From contig NC_036453.1 in NCBI RefSeq assembly GCF_002775205.1, positions 14,879,594-14,943,593 of the forward strand: DNA of 64,000 nucleotides. Reading direction: 5' to 3'. The position numbers and the translations under genes were made by a program. The notes beneath the pieces were generated by a model that did no database searches, had not been told where the DNA came from, and was given only the letters and a program-made list of their open reading frames with translations. This DNA is from Xiphophorus maculatus (Eukaryota > Chordata > Actinopteri > Cyprinodontiformes > Poeciliidae). Below, piece by piece: positions 1 through 10,725 of this stretch (within the stretch, counting starts at the first letter, position 1; each line of letters opens with the position of its first letter).

Positions 1-221
1 TTTAGATGTGCCACAGGTACAAAACACTGGAATGAAATGGCTTAATTACCTCCTCCTTGTGTAGATCAGTTCTCCAGAGCCTTGCTAATGACCTAATTAT
101 TCAGGTGTGGTGCAGCAGAGGCACATCTAAAAACTGCAGGACACCGGCCCTTGAGGACTGGAGTTTGAGACCCCTGGTCAAGACAGACTCATCAATTTTA
201 AGTACAATTATCCGAAACTGT
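1..221. repeat. Dispersed fish repeat, MITE/SINE-like fragment
   Basis: This stretch ends in the phrase 'aaaactgcaggacaccggcc' followed by a 'ttgaggactggagtttgag' stretch. A related phrase recurs near 32,960-33,000, between two exons of the PABIR-like gene. I recognise this as a common teleost dispersed repeat but cannot name the family. I see no open frame with gene character. Confidence 0.45.
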
Positions 222-779
222 TACCGTATTTTCCGCACTATAAGGTGCACCGCATTATAAGGCGTATAGAATAGACGCTATAGTAGAGGCTGGGGTTATG
301 TTATGCATCCATTAGATGGAACTGCGCTAAAGGGAATGTCAACAAAATAGTCAGATAGGTCAGTCAAACTTTATTAATAGATTACAAACCAGCGTTCTGA
401 AAACTCCGTTCATTCCCAAAATGAACAGCTGTTGCTTCCTCCACTTCCGCACCATTGATTCGTTCATGTTAAATTCTCTCGCTGCTGCTCTATTCCCGTG
501 TTCTACTGCTTGACTGATCGCCTTGAGCTTAAACTCTGCGTCGTAAGCGCGTCTCTTAATAGGAGCCATTTTGGGGTCTTTACACAAAACCCAGCATGCA
601 CCGCTGGCTTCTTCTTCTACGGGGGAAAATGAAGTTGGCGGCTGCTTACCGTAGTTGCGAGACCTGTTGTGGCTCAATATTGGTCCATATATAAGGCGCA
701 CCGGATTGTAAGGCGCACTGTCGGCTTTTGAGAAAATTGAAAGTTTTTAGGTGCGCCTTATAGTGCGGAAAATACGGTA
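222..779 (-). mobile_element. Pogo/Tc1-like DNA transposon derivative with only a DNA-binding domain
   Basis: Both ends carry the inverted repeat ccgtattttccgcactataa, flanked by TA on each side (222-223 and 778-779), which fits Tc1/mariner/pogo-type insertion. The 558-bp element holds one minus-strand frame (about 360-701). Its inner part, from the methionine before PIKRRAYDAEFKLKAIS to the end of KWRKQQ, looks like the N-terminal helix-turn-helix (Brinker/CENP-B type) of pogo-family transposases. No DDE catalytic domain follows, so it is a non-autonomous internal-deletion copy. Family name is inferred from TA duplication and helix-turn-helix type. Confidence 0.7.
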
Positions 780-799
780 ATTTAACTGTTTAAATTTAA

Positions 800-2070
800 C
801 TGTTTTAAATATTGAAACACCTAATGGGTTTCAATACTTGGGAATCAATGTTACTACAGATGCTTCTCAATTGTACAAAGCAAATTATGGGAAGCTATTG
901 GATCAAATTCAAAAAGATTTAGAAAGATGGGAAATTTTACCGCTATCCTTTTTTGGAAGGATTGAAACAGTCGAAATTAATATTCTCCCCATATTGCTGT
1001 ATTTGTTTATGTCCCTTCCTATTTGGATTCTAACAGCAAGTTCTAATAAAATGCAAAAAAAGATTTCTACCTTTATTTGGCAGAAAAGAAAGGCCAGAAT
1101 AAAATTTACACAGCTGGCCGGTGGTAAGCCTTATGGAGGTCTTAAATTACCACATTTAAAACTGTACTATTGGGCACACTATTGTGTGGATGGTTAATAC
1201 AGAATAAAGAAACAACATGGTTGACACTGGCACAAAGCTTATGTCCTAAATTTTCATTGCAGGCCCTTGCACTTTGTTCAATTGAAATCTGGAACAAGTA
1301 CAAAATCACAAACATGTGGATGAAAAGTACACAAAAGATTTTAAGCATGATTAGAAAAAGTATCAAAGCTCCTCAATCTATATCCAGAGCCTTGAAAATT
1401 TTGAATCTAATAGATTTTTTACCAGGGCAACATGATTCAGGGTTTCGAGTCTGGCAAAATAAGAATAAAATTTTTATTGATGACTTGTTTGAAGGGGAGA
1501 TCTTGAAATTATTTGGTCAAATTTAAGAGAAGTATGGGTTGACTTCATATGACTTTTACAGATTTTTGCAGTTGAGAGGTTACTTGATGTCCCATATGGA
1601 ATGGTCTCTTCTTAAATCACAACCTACTGATTTAGAAATGTTCTTCATAAAGGTCACTAAAGAAAAGATTCTGTGATAAAACTGTGTCAAATCTATATAA
1701 ATGTTTACAGTCATGTATGCTAGGGGGAGGGCTCCTGGAATAAAGGAAAAGTGGGAACTATAAATGAATGTTGTGACTGATGATCAAGAATGGGAGCTAA
1801 TGTGTGAAAATGGACATAAACTGACTAACAGCCCAACAAAGAAAGAAATTTGTTGGAAAGTAACATTAGATATTATGTTAATACATGGTATTATTTCAAA
1901 ATTTGTTAAGGCTTAAACAAATTTGTGCTGGAGACAATGTGGACTAGTTGGAGATCACACTCTTTCGGGATTGCTCAATGATTAAAACACTCTGGGAAGG
2001 AAGTAGAGAGGAAATTTCAAGTTGCTATGCTGCTGAGTTCTGCCTGAAGTGGAAACTTTAGGATTTGTTA
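800..2070 (+). mobile_element. L1-clade LINE remnant (3' part of ORF2)
   Basis: Translated pieces between 838 and about 2,050 match the region after the reverse transcriptase core in L1/Tx1-type ORF2. These include ITVxxSQLYKANYxxLLxQIxxDLxxW-like sequence, then LPLSFFGRIETVEINILP, FIWQKRKARIKF and GGLKLPHLKLYYWA. The frame shifts near 1,165-1,195, where a second frame continues, and there are further breaks after 1,526, so it is a dead 5'- and 3'-truncated copy. It ends about 10 bp short of a predicted host exon (2082-2168), so it lies in an intron of that minus-strand gene. Confidence 0.8.
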
Positions 2071-2081
2071 GTTTTTCTCAC

Positions 2082-4269
2082 CCGCAGAGCTGCAGAGGAA
2101 CCAATTAGAGATGACTCCTTCTGCTTGGTCTTCTTTCTCTTGGCCTTCATTGAAGTGCCTGAATCCATCTGAAAAAAAAAAACTCTGCTTACCTCTTAAC
2201 TAAACTTCTCAGACTAAAGCAGACATTATGTCCTATAACATGGAGAAGTCGAGCCTAGTAAAGTTAATGAACCCTACCTCAGGCTGGGGGTTCGGCTGCC
2301 TCTTCCGCTTCAAAGGTCTGCCAGGACTCTGCACGTTTTTTCCACCTGCTGCTCCAGCGGATCTCCGCTCTGAAATATGGAGAAAAAGGTTTTTTCATTC
2401 TTGTTGCCTTTTCATTTATTGTGAGATCTGTTAAACAAAAACCAAAGAACTAAGTTTCACTGATCAGATCGGATGTTATCTATATAAAACTGTAAAGTTT
2501 AGGAAGCCACAAATGCTGTACAGCATAAATCAAATTTCAGTTATCCATAGTATAAAAATAAAAAGCACAATAAAATCTTGACATGAAGGTCTGGGAGAAA
2601 ATAAAACTGTTTTGAGGTCCACCAGGATGTCCTTAGCACCAAGAGCTAATATCAAGGTCTCTGTCTCATTTGGGTTTAAAACCGGAAAGCTGCTGGAAAT
2701 CCAGTAACTGATCTGATACGAGATCAGACAGCCTATCCAGCTGTTAGGAGGTCACCTGCCGTCAGATCTCATCTGCACAGATGTGATTAGACAGAGACAT
2801 CAGGAAAAGTCTAAGTAATGGCAGCCAAAGAAAGAATGTACAAATGAATTAAAGATGGTGCCAGGACTGAGCCTTGTGCAGAGTCCAAGAAGAATTTGTT
2901 TGTCTTGATGCAGAATATCTTATTGGATTGATAACCATTCCAATGCAGAGCCAGAAATATATAAATCAAATCTCATCCAAAAAATATACATATTCCACCA
3001 TACAAGTTCCTATATTAAAATTAGAATCTGCTCTGGGAACTTTCACTTCTTGAGTCTTTCTGAAAGAAATTAGACACACACACAAAAAAAGATCACTGAA
3101 TCCAGAGTGGATTCAGAAAATTGAGTCCTGATAATGACACTGAAATTAAATTAATTTCCACATAGCATCAACATGTTTGATTCCCTTATTTACATCTGCA
3201 TCCTTATTGTCATTTATTGTCATGTGATTTATTGTCATGGCTTCTCCATGTCGGCCATTTTACTGCATCACCTGTTTGATGTTAATGTGATATTCAGTTG
3301 TAACCTGTTCACAATGTCTGGCTGCTTGGATAAACTTCCTTAATCCGGAGAAACAATTAACATTAATGAGATAGAAAAACTAACCAGAGGAGCAGAGCCT
3401 GCTGCTGGCAGAGCTCTGACTCTCTGAGGATCAATAAAGCTCCTCCTCTCTACTCCTAAAATTTTCTCACATTAGGAGCACCTTTAGGCCTGAGATGCTT
3501 TATGAGTAACATTCATCTTACCAGGAGCTACGTTTAGACTCAGGATTCTTTAAAAATATGAATTATGAGAAAAGTATTGGTCATCTGAAGTTAACAAAGC
3601 ATATTGTGATAAAACACTGACAATAGCACTAAATAATACTATGGAATTATTTTTGTTCTTATGTATAATATTGTTGAAATACGATGACCAAGTATCATTA
3701 TCTGCTTTTTTATATGAAGCCTAAAGTTTTAAAAATATTCTCCTTAAACAACCGGACCTGAGCTCTTCCAGACGCTCTGCTAGATTTATTTCACCATGCA
3801 TCATACTGCTATGCTATAACCGATACAGGGTATACGGTTCTTATTTTTTACTTAGTGAGGTAAAATCCATGTTTTTCTGATTCTGGGTTTCCAGTGTAAC
3901 AACTGAACATAGAGTAACCTCTTTACCAGAAAGTCCAGAGCAGAATAAGCTTTTTTTGAACTCACTGTTTTTTGTATGTTGTTGGTTTAGAGCTTCTAGT
4001 TTCTCAAGTATGGGCTGAATGAGGTCCTGGATCTTACGGTCCTTTCTAGGGATATCATCCATTGCCTTGCTGATTACATTGATTGACATGTCCAGTCCGT
4101 AGCGCTGGATGATGAATTCAGGCATTTTCGTTCTGAATTTTATATCCTTCTTTTTCCCTGGGATCTTATCCAAATGCAGAAAGAGTCTCTCAAAATCGTC
4201 TTCGGTTAGTTCATCCAGAATTGAGCTCAGATTCAATCTCCATTGGTTTTCAAGATCCTTCTTGGTCAT
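2082..4269 (-). CDS. Third PYRIN-domain gene segment (PYD exon plus two basic linker exons; 3' end off the window)
   Basis: Three exons join in frame: 3966-4269 (PYD), 2278-2369 and 2082-2168, all with AG acceptors and GT donors, giving 161 codons with no stop. The first exon encodes a PYRIN (DAPIN) death-fold, roughly residues 10-95. Helix 1-2 pattern is LSSILDELTEDDFERLFLHL, followed by the IQRYG and MDDIPRKDRK region seen in the other two copies. The next two exons are Lys/Arg-rich and nuclear-signal-like (PLKRKRQ, KAKRKKTKQK). The last donor is in phase 0, so more exons lie left of position 1. The PYD exon starts with ATG directly at its acceptor and accepts phase 0. It could therefore be a first coding exon, or be spliced onto the linker of the copy at 6368-7591. 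Role: probably death-fold oligomerisation in innate signalling (family inference). Confidence 0.65.
2370..3965. other. Intron of the third PYD gene, no gene seen
   Basis: AT-rich intronic sequence. I found no exon with splice sites and coding character on either strand and no recognisable element end. The 2,600-2,960 part looks like degraded repeat DNA that I cannot assign. Confidence 0.4.
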
Positions 4270-4719
4270 CTAAACACAGACATCAGAAAACGACGACCAG
4301 TGACCAAAGGAAAATTAAGTGATTCCCCAGTTTGTACTCATCTATCAAGTCAATTCTGTTCTTTTATATATTGGCAATTTAGACCACGTTGTTTCAAAGC
4401 ACATTACAAAAAAATAATATTTTAATCATAAAGACAGATTCCAAGCCAGTTCTGTACATTTCAGTTGATTGTTATCAGTGCATAACGTTTAGTTTTTTAT
4501 TCAAATTATCTAAGCAGTTTCTATCTAAGGAAACTCAGCAGACTTATAGCATTCACAACAGTAGAGAGGAAAAACTCCCCTTAGACAGGAAGAAATTTTA
4601 CTGCCAAAATCCAAGAGCACACATTTTCAATTTATATGGAGGACTTCATCTCTTTACTCTCAAAACATCTACTTTCTTCCAAATATTCTCTATTTTCCTT
4701 TTTTTGGCCAAAATTGGAA

Positions 4720-5730
4720 TTGGCAGATCAGGCTTTTTAAAGATTCATAATCTTTAAAAAGATTATCCAATCTTTTGTGATTGGTCAAAACATTGCTATT
4801 GCTGCACCCCTATAATTATTTGAAAATGAATCGTATTTGCATACTGTGGAGCCAGAGTAACTGACTGAGCTGTAATTTTTTATGTTCTACATAAGAAATT
4901 ACTACTAGTATTCATTAGTAATCTAGTTTAAATACTAGTAACATTTTCCCTGTTGTTGTCGACTTTACATGAAGAAATCTTTATCTCCAACATCCGTTTT
5001 CACACTGGAAAATAAGTAAGTAGACTTTATCATTCACACTATAAAACATAACTGAACAAAACTTAATTTTTCTATGCTCAGCATAAAGGACATAAAAAAT
5101 AATGTAACTAGATGTAAAGCAGTCCATGAATAAGGATATTAAAAGGTAATAAAAGGTATTTACATCCTCTCATATTTTAAAATAAAAACTTATCAATAAC
5201 TAGCTATGTCTGTCAGGATCTGTTCCTTATCTGTGTTTATTTTGAGTTTCTGTGTCTCTGAGTCTCCGTGTTGTCCTGTCTCCCCTTGATTGTTCCCAGG
5301 TGTTTCTTGTCTCCTTGATTGCCCTCTGTGTATTTAACCCTACCTGTGTTCTTTGTTCCTCGTCGTGTTTGTCTAGTCTGTGTGTGTCACCAGTTGTGAG
5401 TATTTGCCCTGCGCTCCTTTGTGCTGCCTGGTCTTTTGGACTTTGATTTTCATTAAACTACCTAATTCATCTCGACCTGGGTCTGTTGCCTCTGCCTCAC
5501 CACCAAATCATGACAATATCACCTGATATGAAATGCTGTGATACATTTTTCAGTCGCATTGCACAGTTAACTTTATTAGCTAACTAATAAAGTTATTAGT
5601 TAACTAATAATGTTATTATTAACTTTATCGTATTATTAAAACAGACCACAAATTTTCTCATTTGCAATTCTGTTTTTTTAAATGAGAAAAGATTTAGTTC
5701 AGAGCAAGACAAGCATTTGTCAGAAACTGT
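4720..5730. repeat. Duplicated intron segment, copy 1 (pairs with 10050-10725)
   Basis: The order of shared phrases is the same in both places: attatttgaaaat, a gagagtaactgactgagctg phrase, tatttacatcctctcatat, then tctcatttgcaattct and gagcaagaca. The similarity stops just after 5,730 and 10,725. Copy 1 sits 0.45 kb upstream of its PYD exon, and copy 2 sits in intron 1 of the truncated PYD gene. This implies that the PYD exon at 3966-4269 arrived with a piece of upstream intron. Copy 1 contains an extra 309-bp element (5207-5515). Confidence 0.75.
5207..5515. mobile_element. Non-autonomous element with matching empty site in the paralogous segment
   Basis: The sequence from gtctgtcagg to aatcatgaca is missing from the paralogous segment at about 10,550, where the flanks read straight through (ctat then atcac). 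Filled and empty sites fit a 2-bp AT duplication. The body (with repeated cc-ttgattg and a tttaaccctacctgtgttc core) is a widespread teleost repeat type. The ends are short imperfect inverted repeats (tgtca/tgaca). Superfamily not assigned. Confidence 0.65.
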
Positions 5731-6049
5731 AGAGTACTCACTATTTAGACCAATATTATACTTCTTAGATAATTTTTTGATTATTATGCAGAGAGACTCC
5801 TATTATTGCAACACAGAAAATGAATTAGAACAAACTTAGAATCCAAAAAAAAATTCTTCCAGAACAGGAACACTTAGTTTTTACTACTTAGAAACTGTGG
5901 AGTGCTCATTACTTTAACAAATTTAGAGCACACTTAGAAAGTCCAGAGGATACTTATTTATACTTATCTAGCAACCCTGAATAACAGTATCTAGTTTATT
6001 TACTTTGGATCAACATTATTGGCTTTTTCTTCTTTTGCTCTTTCCTTTG

Positions 6050-6560
6050 TTTGTATTTCATTTTAATTCATTTAAAGCACTTTGAATTGCCTTGTTGCTG
6101 AAAATGTGATATATAAATAAAATTACCGTACCTATTGATGGTTCCTCAGTTGTTGGCTGAATGTTTTTATGACTTATTTTTGTGTTTTTATTATGTAAAG
6201 CACTTTGAGCTACCTTGTTGCTGAAATGTGCTATGCAAATAACTTTAATGATTAACTGATAAAAACGTGTTGCAGTATCTGAGATCATAAAGAAATTGTT
6301 GGATAATGAGTCTAAAACAGACTAAATTACGCCGGTGTGTAGGACTGTTGGTTACTGTGATGGTTACCTTCTCAGACTGAGAACTTCCTGGATCGTCTGT
6401 AGAAGAAGAAGAAGAGTCAGGGAGTTTCTGCTCTGAAGAGCTGATCTTCAATATAATGAAGATACACAATATAATGTTTGTGTAATCTTTCATGTTTTCA
6501 TCTCGTCAAGCAGTTTGAATTTCCTTGTTGCTGAAATGTTCAGTATAAATAAACTTGCCT
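6050..6560. repeat. LINE-type 3' tails (three short copies)
   Basis: The phrase 'agcactttgaattgccttg' with ttgctgaaatgtg and a TATAAATAAA-like end occurs at about 6,068-6,125, 6,195-6,245 and 6,505-6,556. It recurs at about 18,240-18,298. This is the usual 3' tail of several fish LINE/SINE families. The 6,505 and 18,240 copies are paralogous through the segmental duplication, and the first two are separate insertions. Confidence 0.5.
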
Positions 6561-7640
6561 AATAAACATTAAATTGCTCAGTGTGAGTAAAAACTCACCA
6601 GTTTTAACATCATCGTCATCATCATCACTCTCAGTCTTCTTCTTCTTCTTCTTTAACTCTGTTAAACACAGACATCAACATGAGTTAATCTGGTTCTGAT
6701 CCGTAAACAGACCCAGAACTGAGATCAATCTAGCTGCAGGTTTTTCACCAGCAGCAAAGCACATTTTGAGAAATGAATCAGTGATTCAACTTCACTTTCT
6801 ACCCAGCAGGGGGAGCTCTAAGATCAGCAGGAAATGTTCATTGTTCTTAAAGGAGCAATTTTAAACCCATTTAAAGGGACAGTTCAGGTTTTTCACCAAC
6901 CGGATGGAGACTCCTGCTGCTCCTTTGACTCTGGTCCAGGTTTCCTCTTCTTTCCTGTAAAACAGTTTAAACAGTCAAAGCTGTTGAATTATAGTTTCAT
7001 TCATAAACATCTTCATCACTGCTCTATGAACTCATGCTGTCATTATTTCTGGATCTTTGTCTTTATTATCAGCTCTGAACTTTGGTCTGAAACCAAAGCA
7101 GGGTCTGAATGCAGAACATCCTGAACCCAGAAGTTAGGAGGAACCTTGGTTTTAACTTTGGACTGATAGATTCATTAGGACGGTTCAGTGACGGATTAAA
7201 TGTGCATTACAAACACCCAACCAACAGCAGACCACCAGAACAATCCTGACCCGCCTCCTCAGGGTCTGTTCTGGACCCTGCATGTTGAGCAGAACCTGAA
7301 ACCGATCCAGCAGCATAAACTCACTTGGTTTCTCCACAAATGGACGCAGCAGGTTCTGAATTGGAGAATCGTTTCTCGGTATCTTATTCATGATCCTCCT
7401 GATTTCAGCGATGGACTTCTTCTCTCCATAATGCTCAATGATGGTCTGAGCCGTATGTTTTCTGGGTTTCCTATTCTTCGCATTTTTAGGGATTTTCTTC
7501 AGATATCGCAGCATCTCTTGGTACTGTGATCTGCTGAGAAGCTCTATGATCCTGCTCAGGGCGCTCTTCCATTCTCGGCTTTCACACATTTCTGAGACAA
7601 AGAGAGATTTACACCACTGTTAACACCAACAAATTCATCT
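6319..7640. repeat. Segmental duplication, copy A (pairs with 17469-19340)
   Basis: Near-identical sequence over the linker exons, the intron and the PYD exon in both places. Differences include a 33-bp insertion in A at about 7,015-7,050, and about 170 bp plus a third linker exon present only in B (17664-17723). The left boundary, agactaaattacgccggtgt, is sharp in both copies. Confidence 0.85.
6368..7591 (-). CDS. Truncated PYRIN-domain paralogue (PYD plus acidic linker, OB exons missing)
   Basis: Exons 7325-7591 (start codon 7587-7589, preceded by ctcag|aa), 6599-6658 and 6368-6396 join in frame to 118 codons. Residues 1-90 are a PYRIN domain closely similar to that of the complete gene at 15143-19299 (same MCES start, RIIE.L helix, QTI.EHYGE.KSIAEIRRIM helix). 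The linker encodes a Lys run followed by TESDDDDDDVKT and DPGSSQSEK. No OB-fold exon follows. Similarity to the complete gene stops at about 6,319, in the intron after the last linker exon. No stop codon is reached, so the transcript must read on. The next compatible exon downstream is the phase-0 PYD exon at 4269, which would give a double-PYD protein. Otherwise this is a truncated decoy or pseudogene. A non-coding leader exon lies at 11171-11227. Confidence 0.65.
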
Positions 7641-8078
7641 GAATGATATTTTCATAATAGGTTTATCCTAAAATTCAGAACACTGATAAAGATCAAATAC
7701 ATAATTATGATCCAAATCCAAAACAAAGAGCTGATGGTTACATGTTAGACAACAGGAGGAGATCCACTGGATAAAACTGACGTATGAAACCAACACATGG
7801 CGTTTACATGAGCAGTGTGCCAGTACATCGGGTCTGGTTTATGTTTGCCTATACAGTCATGAAGACATGGAAAATAGTTCCGAATAAAATAATTATACCG
7901 AACTATTTTTGGTATAAATAGTTTATAGACCTAGAACTGCAGGTCTACTTACAAAGTGATGTCATCAGGTGACTCAGAACCATCCAATCACTGAATAGAT
8001 AAATGTGTGGATAAGCCAAAACTTTCTCCAGCTGAATAGAAACTGAAATTTTAATTTGTGGACCTAAAGAGGAACAAT

Positions 8079-9302
8079 TAGGCCTGTCGCATAAATGATA
8101 AATCAATTAATCGTACAATAAATTAAAACTATCGACGTCATTTTAATTATCGGCATTATTGTCTCTTCCAGCCTTTTTCTCTTTCTGTTAATGACACTGA
8201 ATTAAAAAAAGGCTCAACTCCGGTGCTCTCCACTGATCCTCCCTTTCTCATTTCCTTAGTGTAAAGCCCAGCGCACAGGACACGATCTTAGAGCTGTCGG
8301 CCGATTGTCGGCCCATTTTCAAAACCTGACAGACCACACATTAGCCGACAGAAATCCTAGGTATAACGGTTCGATCGGGTTCGGTCCTGCCCTGTGGTGT
8401 CCAACAATGGGCACAAAATAATGGCTACAAGTCCAGTAAACTAATTTTAAAACCAGGCATTAATCAATGCTTTACTACCATCTACCTGCAATGCATGTGG
8501 CTAGTGTCAGCGTAAAGTCCTGACTGAATGAAAATCATTAGAACCTATTTACGCCACGTTAACGAAGAACAGCTGAAAAGTTACCGGGTTTATCAACTGC
8601 GGTAGCAATTTCGCTCCAACTCCTCCCCTTGTCATTTCTATATTCTTTGCATGTTGAATAAACATTAATGTTGTTTCCACATATCATCTCCCAGGTTGCT
8701 GTATCAGCTGTTTGGGATTCCCCTCTGTAATTTCCCCTCAGAAAGCATAGAGGAGAATCCCCACTTTCTGATTGGCTACCTGTCACATTCAACAGGTGTA
8801 GTTAACTCTCCCAGTCGGAAAACCCCTGAGTTGGATCAGTAACACACCACACAATCTTAGAAAGACCAACGTTCTAAGATTGTCGTAAGGGGAAAAATAG
8901 GAGCAAAAAATCAGGTAGTCGATGTGCCCATTTTCTCTATTTAAATCTAATTATTACTGAAGGGCAACATAATATACAGACTTCATAATCTGCCCTCTTT
9001 TGGTTGAATGCAGTATTTATTTCCACTTTGGCTTTATGTTTAGTTTTTTTTCCAGTACATTTTTTGTTAATGGAGACTGAGAATCCATTTTATTTTTGTT
9101 TTTGGTTGTTTTGTTTATCAGTTCAAGTGTTAAATATTCTTTTGAAAATAAAGTGTATCTATCTTTAGCAGGAAATCGCATGGATTATTACGTCATTTCC
9201 ATTAAATCAGTGTAAAAAGGTCTTCAAACAATATTATCGTTTATCGCAATAATTTTTGAGACAATTAATCGTTCAGCAAAATTTGTTATCGTGACAGGCC
9301 TA
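8079..9302. mobile_element. Non-autonomous hAT element, 1.2 kb, with 8-bp target duplication
   Basis: The element starts taggcctgtcgc and ends cgtgacaggccta, an inverted pair. The flanks are ggaacaat (8071-8078) and cgaacaat (9303-9310), a 7-of-8 match, as expected for hAT. Just inside both ends are AT-rich tracts with aatcaattaatcg and caattaatcg. No transposase frame remains. An internal block (about 8,262-8,890), starting gcccagcgcacaggacacg and containing an 11-bp-arm hairpin at 8851-8883, may be a second nested element. It lies in intron 1 of the truncated PYD gene. A diverged relative is at about 23617-24000. Confidence 0.8.
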
Positions 9303-9384
9303 CGAACAATCTAGAGTTATAGATCTAGAGTTTGCTTCTGTTTTTCCAGCTGGAAACTAGAGATCAGGCTGACCTCTGAACTCT

Positions 9385-10025
9385 GACCTGACCCTTCAGA
9401 GCCACATAAAGACGGTTTCAAGGTGGGCCTTCTATCAGCTGAAAAACATTTGCAGGATCAGATGATTAATGTCTCAGCATCAGAGAAATGCCAGGCGTTT
9501 CTCTGCAGTGGCATTGATTACTGCAGCAGCGTCTTCACATCTGACTAACTAATCAATGGTCCAGCTGCAGCTGAACCAGAACTCTGCTGCTGGAGTTCTG
9601 ACTAAAACCAGGAAGATAGAGCACATCACCCGGTTCTGCAGTCCTTCACTGAGAGAAGAGACTTTAAATAGAATAGAATAGAATTCAACTTTATTGTCAT
9701 TGCACTGTCACAAGTACAAGCAACAAGATGTAGTTTGCATCTATCCAGAAGTGCTCTACGAGATATAAATATTTATTTACAGATGTACAAGACTATGTAT
9801 GTATGGACTATAGGGGGTTATAGCAAAGAGATATAGATACTGTGTATAAATATAAATATCCTGCTGGTAGTTTAGAAATCATTGAACTGATTAAAGATGG
9901 ATTAAAAATGCTGGATCAACCTGCAGGTTCTGGTTCTGCTCTGCATCCAGAAACAAAATGGAGAAGCAGCATTCAGCTTCTATGCACCACAAATCTGGAA
10001 CAAACTTACGGAAAACAGAAAATCG
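9385..10025 (+). mobile_element. LINE remnant (L2/Rex1-like ORF2 C-terminal part) interrupted by another repeat
   Basis: Plus-strand frames give AFYQLKNICRIR near 9,425-9,460, then QLEQNSA-like and LTKTRKIEHIT text near 9,560-9,630, and finally a WRSSIQLLCTTNLEQTYGK segment near 9,958-10,018. This is the order of motifs in the C-terminal part of L2/Rex1-type ORF2. Between them, about 9,662-9,890 is a separate repeat starting attcaactttattgtcattg. The copy is dead, with many stops. Confidence 0.6.
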
Positions 10026-10049
10026 GTTTTTATTACTTTATTGCTATAT

Positions 10050-10725
10050 TTAGCAACATTCAGACCAAAATAATCGGTGTTGGCCAAAATCAGAATCAGC
10101 AGGTCACGGTTTTTAAAGATTGGTTATCAGTGATTGGTCAGAAAATTGCAACAGTGCAGCATCATGATTATTTGAAAATTAATTGTATTTTCATATTGTG
10201 GAGTGAGAGTAACTGACTGAGCTGCATTTCTTATATATTATATAACAGTCAGTAATCTAGTTTAAATATTCTTAAAATTTTCCCTGTTGTTGTTGATTTC
10301 TCCATGTTGGAAACCAAACATGGAATAATCTTTATCTCCTACATCCAGTTTCACACACTAGAAAACACATAAGCATTATTATTCACACTATAAAACTTGG
10401 CTGAACAAAATTTAATTTCTCTATGCTCAGCATAAAAGAAAATAAAATCATGTAAACTAGATGCAAAACAGTCCATGAATAAGGATATTAAAAGGTAACG
10501 AAAGGTATTTACATCCTCTCATATTTAAAATAAAAACTAATCAATAATTATCTATATCACTTGATATGAAATGCTTAAAGTTGTCATACATTTTCCAGTC
10601 ACATTGCACAGACCCAACTTATTACAAATTTGAGAAATTATTAAAATAGATCACAAATTTTCTCATTTGCAATTCTCTTTTTTTTTAATGAGAAAAGGTT
10701 TAGTTCAGAGCAAGACATCAATCAA
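10050..10725. repeat. Duplicated intron segment, copy 2 (pairs with 4720-5730)
   Basis: See the copy-1 entry for shared phrases. This copy preserves the empty site of the 309-bp element at about 10,552-10,556. Confidence 0.75.

Noticed and set aside
6599-6658. Triplet-repeat expansion instead of exon
   Set aside because: The GAT/CTT-rich piece has proper acceptor and donor in both duplicates and keeps the reading frame, so it was kept as a linker exon.
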